Origin: Onchidella celtica
Taxonomy: Eukaryota > Mollusca > Gastropoda > Systellommatophora > Onchidiidae
Assembly: GCA_963931925.1 (NCBI GenBank)
Contig: OZ007581.1
Span: 21,696,947-21,760,946, forward strand
Direction: 5' to 3'
DNA length: 64,000 nucleotides
The notes below the pieces were generated by a model, which was not told the origin of the DNA, did not search any database, and saw only the letters and a list, made by a program, of their open reading frames with translations. Position 1 is the stretch's first letter; the number at the start of each line of letters is the position of its first letter. Shown in pieces: positions 41,871 through 51,383 of this stretch. The position numbers and the translations under genes were made by a program.

Positions 41871-42247
41871 GGGTACAAACATAAAGGCCACCGAATTCTG
41901 TCACCGAGCCACTAGGCGCTTTAGGTGAGAAGAATTGCACTATGTAATTTCAATAACTGCACTTAGACTTATAATAATCGAGCCCGTCAATACAAACTGA
42001 CGTAGTTAAGTCTAGAGGTCTACTCTAGGATGGGCTGGCAATGCCCAGCCTCATCCAGACAAATCAATCACAATTCACAGATGTGTATGCCATACATTCA
42101 TACTAGTTGCAAGTCTATATAACATATCTTTATCTTGCATTTTTGGGTAGCACTCCTAGATTCGGTCCGTTTATGTAGTGCAATTCTTCTCACCTAAAGC
42201 GCCTAGTGGCTCGGTGACAGAATTCGGTGGCCTCTATGTTTGTACCC
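41871..42247. mobile_element. 377 bp element with 72 bp near-perfect terminal inverted repeats
   Basis: The arms 41,871-41,942 and 42,176-42,247 are reverse complements with one mismatch by eye, starting GGGTACAAACATA. The interior holds a 192 bp unit that recurs alone at 45,973-46,161. No transposase is encoded, so this is a non-autonomous DNA element or a recent inverted duplication. I cannot identify an exact target-site duplication. Confidence 0.9.
41968..42159 (+). repeat. 192 bp repeat unit, copy 1 (nested)
   Basis: Nearly identical to 45,973-46,161. The only clear difference is a 3-base indel in an AT-rich stretch near 42,121. It contains a GGCTGG/CCAGCC hairpin. It lies wholly within the inverted-repeat element and looks inserted there. 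Confidence 0.93.
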
Positions 42248-43530
42248 TAAGTATCCAAAATGCTACACCTTCCTGTCGAGCGATCCAAAATACATTCTTA
42301 TTGGCGCTCAGTTTCACTCTTCACAGTTCCACGTAGTGCAGTGAGTAGTGTGTGCAGAAAAAAAAGTACAATAATAAAACCTGCCGGGCGCAATGCACCG
42401 AAATTCTATGCGGCCTTTATCATGTGAAGCATAGGCGTTCTAGGTGGTAACCCGAAGCTCCGACCTACAGTCGCCGACTTACTAGGTGGCCTTTCTGAGG
42501 CTACCCTTACAATAAAATACATCGCCTTTTTATTTCCACTGTTCGTATCGTAAATGTTCTAATGTAAGATTGTGAACTCGCATTTTCCTTTCTGAGATGA
42601 AATAAATGTATCCACTAGTTCTAACTACCATTTATCTTCCAGATTTTGTTTTAACAAATGCATAATTTTGTAGTATGAAGTCTCGAAGCAATATCCTTGA
42701 CGTTTCATCACAGAAACGCTATCTCTAGCGAATTTTCAATTGGCTTTAATTATAATGCCTACAGGAGGAAGCATGAACGCATTCAAGGTTTGTACATAAC
42801 AGCATTAAAGATTTGATACGTCGCTGGCCCTATCAGAGGCTGCAGAAGTGTATTCGGACATCTGTAGGTGACAAATCTGTTAGCCAAAAATTCTAGAAAC
42901 TCATGGAAGGAATTGTATATTATTGTTCTGTTGTTTTTTAAATTAAAAAGGAGCACAAAATGTCTATTCCAAATATCCATTAATTATGATTAAAAACGCA
43001 TTTAAGATATGGAATACATTTCAAGTAAAGTTGTTTTTTTCCGCTCCTTTAAACCTATCACTTCGTTTTAGTGCGATTTCATGATAGGGATAGGGCAATG
43101 TTTTTAAATTCAATAAGAAAGCATTGCGCTGTCGAGGCAATGTAGCAACAGTTCAAACTCTCTCGACCCTGAAGGATTTATCTTCAAAACGTGATGAATA
43201 GAAAATTCAATTATCTGAATTTCCGGTGATAAAAATGAATTATTGATGATCAGTGAGACGTGATTCAGAGTTTGATTTCTAATCGAGCTCCAGATCCGCA
43301 GATATTTTTTGTGGTGGTGAAAAAAACAACAACAACAAGAATTGCTATGATATTAGCCTTCATCATAGCATCGCTAGACGCTATTCTGACAAACAATAAA
43401 ACATCAGTCCAGGATTTATGACACAAAAGAATACCACCTGATTTGATGCATTTAATACTCAGATTCAGTGAATTTGGGTGAAAATACATACATCTTACTC
43501 TGAACTGTCACTTATTTCTGACCATATTTT
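42248..43530. other. Non-coding stretch between duplicated segments
   Basis: Nothing recognised. A short (CAA)n lies near 43,325-43,338. Confidence 0.45.
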
Positions 43531-43842
43531 GCACAAAACCCTTCCCCCAGGGTAATAAAAAGCTAATGCCCACGAACAGTAATGAAGGCCTGGGCAGTGT
43601 CTATATGTCAGCTATGTCATACTTACTTGATATTCAGAAATGAGACCAAAGAATAAAAAGAACAATTAGAAATATCCTTCTCTATTTGCAAATGAGTAAT
43701 CGAGAATTTTCGCGTCTCCATTGCCCATGAATACCCCAGAGAAAGATATTTTTAACAACAAGAACTTTGCACTGAGAAACATAACTGGCCACTGTGTCAA
43801 TAACATCAGAATTTGTAAATGGCTGAAACTGTTCCTAGACAA
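43531..43842 (+). repeat. 0.3 kb direct duplication, copy B
   Basis: Partner of 41,198-41,499. It is about 10 bp longer, mainly from an 8-base insertion (CATGAATA) near 43,727 and a CAA insertion near 43,757. Confidence 0.92.
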
Positions 43843-43997
43843 TTGCTTTTACATACATACGTTTGTGCACATTAGTTTCTGCTGTTACAGTGACAACTTT
43901 TACAACAAGTAGAATTGCTCAGTGATGAGATGGAAGGGCTATGTGGAATAATGCTTGGCTGCAAGAGACAAAATAGCTTTTTTTGGGGACTCTGTTG

Positions 43998-44084
43998 ACA
44001 TTACAGCAATAATGTCTGTCATGTAAGAAAGGCTTGTGGCAATGCTTGATAGCCTTTCCCCCGCAGACATTATTTCTGTAATGT
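43998..44084. repeat. 87-nt two-stage foldback
   Basis: An outer 21 bp stem (43,998-44,018 with 44,064-44,084, one mismatch) encloses an inner GAAAGGCT/AGCCTTTC stem. The transcript could fold into one extended hairpin. It may be a tiny foldback element. A microRNA-like precursor is possible but unsupported. Confidence 0.75.
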
Positions 44085-44510
44085 TTCTGTAATATCCCAC
44101 CTAGACATCATTGCTCCACCTTTTCTGTCGCACAGACACAGAACAGCCAAATCTCAGCACTCAGAGCATATTGTATGACTGAAAAAAAAAAAAAAAACGT
44201 CTATTTCGCCAGAATGTTATCTGACACGGAAGAGAAACATTTTTGGTCACCTTACCGAGGATATTGTTGAAGACGGTTTCGCTTTGACCTCAAATTATTA
44301 GACTTCTTCATTCGATAATACGAACTTGTCGACATGAGTATTCTTTGCATGAATAAGAAAGTTTCCTTTCTTACAAGGCCGTGAAGGAGTTAAGGGCGCG
44401 GTTACAAGTGGCAAAACTTTGAACTTTCTTTTTTTTTTCTTTCCTGGTGAGCGTGCTAAATTTGTTCAGTCCAAGACTGGTGTACTAACAATGAAACAAC
44501 ATATTACTAT
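44085..44510. other. Non-coding stretch
   Basis: An A-run lies near 44,181-44,196. Nothing else supported. Confidence 0.45.
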
Positions 44511-44951
44511 AAAAAAAAAATAGTGGCGGGAGTAATCCATTGTGGTGCAGTTTGAACATTTTTTTGCTCGACGCTACAGTCTAAATGACATTTTCAACAA
44601 CGTTAATTTTCCAATGTGTCAACTAATCCAGTCCAATCGCGTTTGCATCGACAGATTGTGTTGATTCAAGTTTCAGGTATTTTTATGTAAAAAATTATAA
44701 AAATGTAAAATACAATGATCTTTGTTTTGGCTCCCTATAGTAAGCCTACCACACCGGAAACGATATGTTAATACGTGTTCAGTTCGGGGTACGCAATTTT
44801 CCTATCGGAAATGATTGCGTAGTGCTCTGGTGCGCATGAAATCTGTAGTAAGACTGTAGACTATAGGAAGCTTTCTCTACCAAAAAGAGAGAGAGATACA
44901 GAACAGTGGGTTCATAGGCTTACCCAGGATAACTGTTGGAACTTCATCTAG
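44511..44951 (-). mobile_element. Helitron-like 0.44 kb unit, copy 1 (inverted)
   Basis: Reading the plus strand, the unit starts with an A-run and TAGTGGCGGGAGTAAT and ends in CTTCATCTAG. It is the reverse complement of the copies at 45,111-48,278 and forms a head-to-head pair with copy 2. It encodes no protein. The hairpin before the CTAG end is eroded here. Confidence 0.8.
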
Positions 44952-45110
44952 CTATGTAAAAGAATTTTAACAACATGCTAAACCGAAAGGTCAGAACATT
45001 GTCGATTTTTGCTCGGTGTACGTCCTGGTTAGACAAACTGACCTAACGATTCTGGTGTTTTCGCGGTCAACATAGATATGTTTCGTGTTGTTTTTTTTAC
45101 TAGATCATTA

Positions 45111-45526
45111 CTAGATGAAGTTCCCGGATAAACCTGTGAACCCACCATACCATCTCTCTCTCTTTTTGGTCTAGAAAATTCCCCATAGTCTACAGTCTTA
45201 CTACAGATTTCATGCGCACCAGAGCACTACGCACTCATTTCTGGTATTTGTGCGCACCGAACTGAACACGTATTAATACATCGTTTTCAGTGCCGGGAGC
45301 CAAAACAAAGATCATTGTATTTTACTTTTTGATAACTTTTTACCTCAAAATACCTGAAACCTGAATCAACATAATCGGTCGATACAAAAGCGATTGGACT
45401 GGATTCGTTGATACTTTGGAAAATTAACTTTATAATTTTTGAAACTGTCATTTAGGCTCTAGCGTTGAGCAAAAAAAGGGTCAAAATTGCTTGACAATGA
45501 ATTACTCCCACCACTATTTTTTTTTT
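45111..45526 (+). mobile_element. Helitron-like unit, copy 2
   Basis: Starts CTAGATGAAGTTCCCGG and ends in TACTCCCACCACTA plus a T-run. Together with copy 1 it makes an inverted repeat of more than 400 bp with a spacer of about 159 bp. Confidence 0.8.
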
Positions 45527-45972
45527 ACAATAAGATAGATGAAGTTTGTTACGATGTTGCTATCCTAAATGTTACGGATTTGGGGGGAATCCGTCTACTT
45601 AAGGTTTCGACTGCATTTAAATCGAGAGGTACTTAATATCTAATCTTTCGTACCATGCCACACACTAAGAACAATCTGAATAAGTTTCATAAACAGACCT
45701 GCAGGGCCACAAATTTAATTACATTAATTACCCTAACAATTTTGTCTAGATCTATTATATAGTAAAGACAACATCAGCAGCATCAAATCCAAATTCAATA
45801 ATACTTCCCTAGAATTCTACTCTAGATTCCTATAATATTATTATACTTCTGACTCCCTAACAATCTAAGTACTAATTATATATATCTCAGATCTGGTCTG
45901 CCTACTATATATCAATCAATACACTAATATGGTCTCTGGCGACAATGTCATCTCAGCCATTTGTGCCTAACG
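45527..45972. other. Non-coding AT-rich stretch
   Basis: No supported feature. It leads into the second copy of the 192 bp unit. Confidence 0.45.
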
Positions 45973-46161
45973 CTTATAATAATCGAGCCCGTCAATACAA
46001 ACTGACGTAGTTAAGTCTAGAGGTCTACTCTAGGATGGGCTGGCAATGCCCAGCCTCATCCAGACAAATCAATCACAATTCACAGATGTGTATGCCATAC
46101 ATTCATACTAGTTGCAAGTCTATATATATCTTTATCTTGCATTTTTGGGTAGCACTCCTAG
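45973..46161 (+). repeat. 192 bp repeat unit, copy 2 (solo)
   Basis: Nearly identical to 41,968-42,159 but without the enclosing inverted-repeat arms. Confidence 0.93.
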
Positions 46162-46921
46162 TATATGCGGCAATCCTGTCCTACTGGATAACTTATGTTC
46201 AGCTCCTCGTTCATGGTTGAGTCATCAATAGACAAACACTTACGATTAGTCCCTGGTGTTAGAGACCAGGGAACGATGGACAATAGCGGTGGGCATATCT
46301 CATTCAGGCATATGGATTCATCTCAAATGTCTATAGTGGACTAGACATGAGTCGTACAACTTTATGATTCTTCAGGCAGAATCGTGCCGACGCCTGCACA
46401 GATTGGAGTTTTCTGTATGGAGTGCAGGATATATGTCTGGGCAGACTTTTATACTGTCTAGCCACCTGCAACTACCGTCCAAATCCCTAGATTTCATTGG
46501 TGCGGTCAGCTCCGAGCTGAGCTCGCAGTATAATTTATTCTATTGTATAAGTCGGTTACGGCCTTGCACTAATACAGACAAGGTCAATTTAAAATGTCAA
46601 AACAATTACTGAAATCTTTAAACCCTCGTGCTTTCTACATTTTATGCACGAATTTCTGAACGCGACTAAGCGTCTTAAACTATCTATCCTTATTCGCCCC
46701 TTCTCTTCCCTTCTAAGTGTTCATCAAAATCACGGGGTCGAGAACGGCTCTGTCACTCCTAGCTATGCATTTATTCTATCTCGCCCCACTTTCTTTCCAT
46801 CTCTAAAACAAAAGTGTTTCAAACAAATTGTTCACGAGAACAGCTCAAGGACAAATTACGCTGGTTAGAATTAACAAGTCGTGAAAATTTACTCACTGAA
46901 CTCGTGACCTAGCACGACATT
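46162..46921. other. Non-coding stretch
   Basis: A small TCCCTGGT/ACCAGGGA hairpin lies near 46,249-46,273. ATG frames of 82 and 74 codons here are not recognisable. Confidence 0.45.
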
Positions 46922-47373
46922 TAGAAGACATTGTGTTCGTGACAAAGTTGTCAACCCACCGTTCTAGCTCTCTCTCTCTCTCTCTCTCTCTTTTTGGTTT
47001 AGAAAGCTTCCCATAATCTACATCTTCCTACAGATTTCATGCGCACCAGAGCACTACGCACTCATTTCTGATAGGGAAATTGCGTGCACAAAATTGAACG
47101 CATATTAATATTGTTTCCGGTGTGGTGGGCTTGCTACAGGGAGCCAAAAAAAAAAAGATCATTAGATTTTACATTTTTACAACTTTTATTTAAAAATACA
47201 TGAAACTTGAATCAACACAATCGTTCGATACAAAAGCGATTGAACTGGATTAGTTGACGCTTAAGAAAATGAATTTCATAATTTTTGAAACTATCATTTA
47301 GGCTGTAGCGTCGAGCAAAAAAAAAAGAGGCGAAATTGCACCACAATGAATTACTCCCGCCACTATTTTTTTT
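46922..47373 (+). mobile_element. Helitron-like unit, copy 3 (first of a tandem trio)
   Basis: It aligns with copies 4 and 5 from the CACCGTTCT/CT-repeat region onward. Its left end, including the hairpin, is diverged, so the start is approximate. It carries an expanded (CT)n tract at about 46,971-46,991. Confidence 0.75.
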
Positions 47374-47379
47374 ATATAA

Positions 47380-47833
47380 CTAGATGAAGTTCCCGGCATT
47401 TACCGGGATAAACCTGTGAACTCAGCGATTTATTTGTCACTTTTTGGTCTATAAAGCTTCCCATAATTATTCTACAGCCTTACTACAGATTTCATGCTCA
47501 CCAGAGCACTACACACTTATTATTTTCTGGTAGGGAAATTGAGCGCACCGAATTGAACGCGTATTGATACATCGTTCCCGGTGCGGTGGGCTTATCACAC
47601 GGAGCCAAAACAAAGATCATTGTATTTTACATTTTTACAACTTTTTATTTAAAAATACTTGAAACTTGAATCAACACAATCGGTCGATACAAAAGTGATT
47701 GGACTGGATTAGTTGACACTTAAGAAAATTAGTTTTGTAATTTTTGAAACTGTCATTTAGGCTGTAGAGTCGAGCAAAAAAATGGGGCAAAATTGCACTA
47801 CAATGAATTACTCCCACCACTATTTTTTTTTTT
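47380..47833 (+). mobile_element. Helitron-like unit, copy 4 (tandem)
   Basis: The best-preserved end: CTAGATGAAGTT followed by a CCCGG-CATTTA-CCGGG hairpin. Read on the minus strand this is hairpin, about eight bases, CTAG, then T, which is the pattern of a Helitron 3' end. It is joined to copies 3 and 5 by a few bases of TATAA. Confidence 0.8.
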
Positions 47834-47838
47834 ATAAC

Positions 47839-48278
47839 GAGATGAGGTTCCCGGCATTATCCGGGATAAACATGTGAACTCACCGTTCTCTCTTTTTGGT
47901 CTAGAAATAAAAGCTTCCCATATTCTTCAGATTTCCTACAGATTTCGTACGCACCAAAGCACTATGCACTCTTTCTTGGTAGAGAAACTGCGCGCACCGA
48001 ATTGAACGCGTATTAACACATTGTTTCCGGTGCGGTGGGCTTGCTAAAGGGAGCCAAAACAAAGATCATTGTATTTTACGGTTTTACAACTTTTATTAAA
48101 AAATACCTGAAACTTGAATCAACACAATCGGTCGATACAAAAGTGATTGGACTGGATTAGTTGACACTTAAGAAAATTAGTTTTATAATTTTTGAAACTG
48201 TGAATTAGGCTGTAGAGTCGAGCAAAAAAAGGGGCGAAATTGCACCACAATGAATTACTCCCGCCACTATTTTTTTTT
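47839..48278 (+). mobile_element. Helitron-like unit, copy 5 (tandem)
   Basis: Same architecture as copy 4, with a CCCGG-CATTAT-CCGGG hairpin, but CTAG is mutated to CTCG (minus-strand reading). The unit ends in the T-run before a (GATAA)n tract. Confidence 0.8.
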
Positions 48279-48281
48279 ATA

Positions 48282-48315
48282 ATAAGATAAGATAAGATAA
48301 GATAATAAGATAAGC
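48282..48315. repeat. (AAGAT)n-type pentanucleotide tract
   Basis: Five GATAA units with one truncated unit, directly abutting the Helitron-like trio. Confidence 0.9.
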
Positions 48316-48782
48316 CAAAGTAAACAAAATTTACTGAAATCATCCTGATAATTAACTACGAGCTGGGACACACGGATTCTTTCAAAGTCTGAAAGCTGTT
48401 GTTAGGGGACCGTGGTATCTTACATGATAAGTTCTAGGTAAACAATGAAGACAAGTCAGTATTTCCTGTGTTCAGCTTTCCAATGAGATTATAGTCCTCT
48501 AACAACAGTTACATTCGGAAAGATGCCTGAGTCAAATTTCCGTGAAATGATCTCAGCGCTCGTCCGATTTTAAAAGCATTCCACTCAGTAACCGAAAGAG
48601 AAAAACAAACAACAAGCAAGCAAACACGAGTTCAAAATTTCCACTTTTCTATTAAAACTTTTATTGAAATGAAAACACTGTACGTCGTGTTGTGTTCCTC
48701 ATTAAAATATCAAGGATCTGTGGCCGTATGCATGAACTTGGTGTAAAAATCTGCCCGTTTTGCACCATGGTGCAGGCTTAGG
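48316..48782. other. Non-coding stretch
   Basis: Nothing supported. A GCATGAAC string near 48,730 recurs in both orientations around this transposon cluster (near 50,026 and 51,597). Confidence 0.45.
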
Positions 48783-48930
48783 GGTAAGCCAGACCAAGGG
48801 TGGCGTGGGCCCCAGATTGATAGCAATTTATCGCGTGGTTTGGGCAGTGAATAGTGTTTTAGTGTGATGCATAAAAATTAGGCGGTGAGCCACCAGTTTG
48901 GTGTCCACGCCAGCCTTGGTCTGGCTAACA
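48783..48930. mobile_element. About 150 bp MITE, second member of the 18.0 kb family
   Basis: The arms (about 48,784-48,819 and 48,893-48,929) are diverged inverted repeats sharing AGCCAGACCAAGG. The body, read on the minus strand, carries TATGCATCACACTA and neighbouring blocks shared with 17,945-18,003. Confidence 0.85.
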
Positions 48931-48933
48931 CCG

Positions 48934-49981
48934 CATTCAGACCAAAGTGCCGACAACGGGCGTGTGAACACGGCCGAGCGACAACGGCCGAGTAGCGTAT
49001 TCACACCAAAAGTGTCGGTCGGTCGTTTTGAAATGACTTAACATGAATAATTTATTTTTTTTTAATTCTTTATAAAGCGATAAAACGCCTAGCCTTCGCG
49101 CCGTGACCAAATTTTGGGTCGCTGAATTCAAATCTGTCCTCAAAAATAACATTTAATGAAAGAAAATGTATTTGAAATTTTTGCCTGTGCTACTTTTAGA
49201 CACCATGGGCCTGGCGGCTTGGGGTATGCGAGATTAAAGAAAAACAATCCCTTCCTGTTGGCTACACGGCCGAGTGTCGTTGAAATTTTACCGCAGCCCT
49301 ATTGGCCCTATCACACGTTCAGATGGAACGGATCAGGTTAGCCTTCGGCTGTGCTTACAACTAATCGTAGTCCGCTAGGTTGATTACACGTTGCGATGGA
49401 CCGAACGATGTACCGGATGGAAACAAGGGATGCTACTGTGATATACAACACACAACCCCGCCACTTTGAAAAATTCAGTGACTATAAAGATAGATTTTTA
49501 ACATTATTTTTATTAAGCAATAAAACGAAGCACTCGCGACCAGGTTTACTAATTTTGACACGCTGATTCCAAAATTTGATATCAAATTCGTGCTAGCATG
49601 TCGTTTTCAACGTTTGAAAAAGGACATGCCATCCCGGGGGAGGAAAAACTTCAAAGGCAAGCGGCGGCACCAACCATTCATTCAACCATTCGACAAAATA
49701 TCAGGAGACACCGGAAATTGATGGGCGAGAGGTCGACCGCCAGGCATACCATACTATTTCAGGTATTTTCCTTATTACACGATACGATTAGTCGTAGGCA
49801 CAGTCGAAGGCCAAATGAACGTGTCATAGGGCCATAAAAGTGAAAAGTCGGATGGGCGAGAGAAAATGTCTCGTCCGTTGTCTGTAGGTTGGTCTGAATC
49901 CGATCATATGATTTAGAGAAATTTTGTACCGTTGTCGCTCGGCCGTGATTGCACGCCCGTTGTCGGCAGTTTGGTGTGAAG
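48934..49981. mobile_element. About 1.05 kb inverted-repeat DNA element, interrupted
   Basis: The arms 48,934-48,987 and 49,929-49,981 are about 53 bp and share the blocks TGCCGACAACGGGCGTG and CACGGCCGAGCGACAACGG. A second inverted-repeat element (49,303-49,834) sits inside. No transposase is recognisable. Internal sequence near 49,068-49,140 resembles sequence in the two neighbouring elements, so all three may be relatives mobilised by one PIF/Harbinger-type transposase (inference). Confidence 0.82.
49303..49834. mobile_element. 532 bp inverted-repeat element nested in the 48.9-50.0 kb element
   Basis: The ends read TGGCCCTATSACACGTTCA and are inverted. The arms then share GCCTTCGRCTGTGC and ACTAATCGTA. 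Flanking TAT and TAA could be an imperfect 3 bp duplication of the TWA type. A 79-codon ATG frame (49,598-49,837) lies inside but I do not recognise it. The segment 49,515-49,599 resembles 51,030-51,112 in the Harbinger-type element. Confidence 0.8.
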
Positions 49982-50323
49982 GAGCACTTACTCGATACCT
50001 ACGTATGAACTCAAATTTAGTCGGTATGCATGAACAAAAGTTACCCCTACCCGTCACAACGCATTAATTGCCGTTTACCCCCTTAACAGTAATTGACATT
50101 GTGCATACACAGAATTTGTATCGGTCAATCCCTGCCACGAGAAAACAACACCGGTCAAAACAATACTAAAAGGGGTATTACACGTACAGTCAAACCGGAT
50201 GAGTTTTTCAGACCGGATCAGTTTCGGTCGACACTCGGCCCGCAGTCCACCGTACGACAAAGTTTGCTATTACACGTTACGGTCCGACTGCAGGCCGTCC
50301 ACATACAAGCAGACACGTGTTGA

Positions 50324-50527
50324 GCATACAGCAGACACACGGCAAGCAATACATACAATGGGTGCGTGACAGAGGAACTGCTTGATAATGTAGCAATTTA
50401 TGTTATTTTGGGAAACAAGAGAAGAAAACAACGTCGTATTTGGTTAAAAGACTGGCTTTTAAAGAGGAGTGTGTTCTCACATACAAATCCACTGGAGGAG
50501 ATAAGAACCTTTTCTGAGGACTTTTAA
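50324..50527 (+). pseudogene. PIF/Harbinger transposase, N-terminal fragment (67 codons)
   Basis: The plus-strand frame runs from just after a TGA to a TAA. It has the basic, tryptophan-rich start typical of the DDE_Tnp_4 family: KRRKQRRIWLKDWLL, then KRSVFSHTNPL and an acidic EEIRTFSEDF. In the family this segment precedes the helix-turn-helix and the DDE catalytic domain. Here it breaks off after SEDF, and all catalytic residues are absent. There is no in-frame ATG, so it is not translatable as a normal protein. The end coincides with the truncated end of the opposite MADF gene. Identification rests on memory of the family and is fairly secure for so short a piece. Confidence 0.72.
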
Positions 50528-50819
50528 AATACCATAATTTTGGTACGTAAATTTCATCAGCTCCAGCACCTGACAAAAATGACTGTTCTTGTTTCTTGAG
50601 TTCTTTTCTGAAAGAACTCCTGAGATTTTTTTTTTTTTGAAACGGTGGGTCTCTGTTCGCATTGGGATCCAATTGTTTGCAAAAGTCGACGAGTTTTTCG
50701 TAGGCCTTATCTCTTGAAAATTTATTGCTATGATCCTTACATTTAATTTTCCACAAACACTCTGTGGAACGATAAATTTCAATAAATTGAAGAACTGTTT
50801 CTTTGGACCATGAAGACAT
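50403..50819 (-). pseudogene. MADF-domain (Myb/SANT-like) DNA-binding protein of a Harbinger element, C-terminally truncated
   Basis: I take the start at the ATG giving MSSWSKETVLQFIEIYR, although the frame is open further upstream. Residues 4 to about 98 form a MADF domain: WSKETVLQFIEIYRS, the aromatic CLWKIKC, the basic-aromatic DKAYEKL, SSFRKELKK, then VPKLWYF. In this superfamily the protein binds the element ends and carries the transposase into the nucleus (known of the family). After LWYF the remaining 40 residues no longer fit the domain and lie antisense to the transposase fragment, consistent with a deletion junction near 50,524. The total is 138 codons with no internal stop. It could still make a DNA-binding peptide. 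Expression is unknown. Confidence 0.75.
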
Positions 50820-51383
50820 AGGCCTAATGGAAATCGCCTTGTTTGAGGAGAGAACAGCGAAACTGAGCATCACACAACTCTGCACCACAGAGAGTTCATG
50901 CATAGTACGATTCCCCAGGCTACACACTACATCCCCCATTCGTAGAGCAACAAGGGTGATCATTGACATGACAAAAACAACACACCCACTTCCACAATGA
51001 ACAGTGAAAAATATCATGGAAAAAATAAATAATGCGGCGATAAAATTGGTCACTCGCGAGTATTTTTGTTAATTTTGATACGATGATTCCGGATTTGATA
51101 TCATTTTTATGCTCAGACGCCGTTTTCGATAACTTTGTATTAATGCCGGCAGAGAAAAGTGCTGTCACGTGGGCTCTGAAATTTGATCACGTACGTCAGC
51201 AAGGCGGCCGGGTCCCAAATATCAGGCAGCGCCTGATTTTCAGGACGAAACCGTCGGCCAGGTCGAATTTCTACGTTTTACGTCCGGTTTCCTTACTACA
51301 CGTTGCAATTCGACTGCAGGCCGACTGACGACCAACGTAACTCCAAAACTGATCCGGTTTAACTGTACGTGTAATACCCCTTT

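Larger units (their letters stand above)
50169..51383. mobile_element. PIF/Harbinger-type element, internally deleted
   Basis: Inverted repeats start AAAGGGGTATTACACGTACAGT. They extend about 39 bp with two mismatches (50,169-50,207 and the end at 51,383) and are flanked by TA on both sides. Subterminal TTACACGTTRCR-like strings recur. The element carries remnants of both proteins of this superfamily: a transposase N-terminus on the plus strand and a MADF/Myb-like DNA-binding protein on the minus strand, arranged tail to tail. Both stop matching their families at about 50,524, which points to one internal deletion. It would depend on a full-length relative for movement. Confidence 0.85.

Noticed and set aside
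44951..45111. MicroRNA or snRNA gene between the head-to-head Helitron-like copies
   Set aside because: No stem, conserved box or promoter motif is visible in the spacer.
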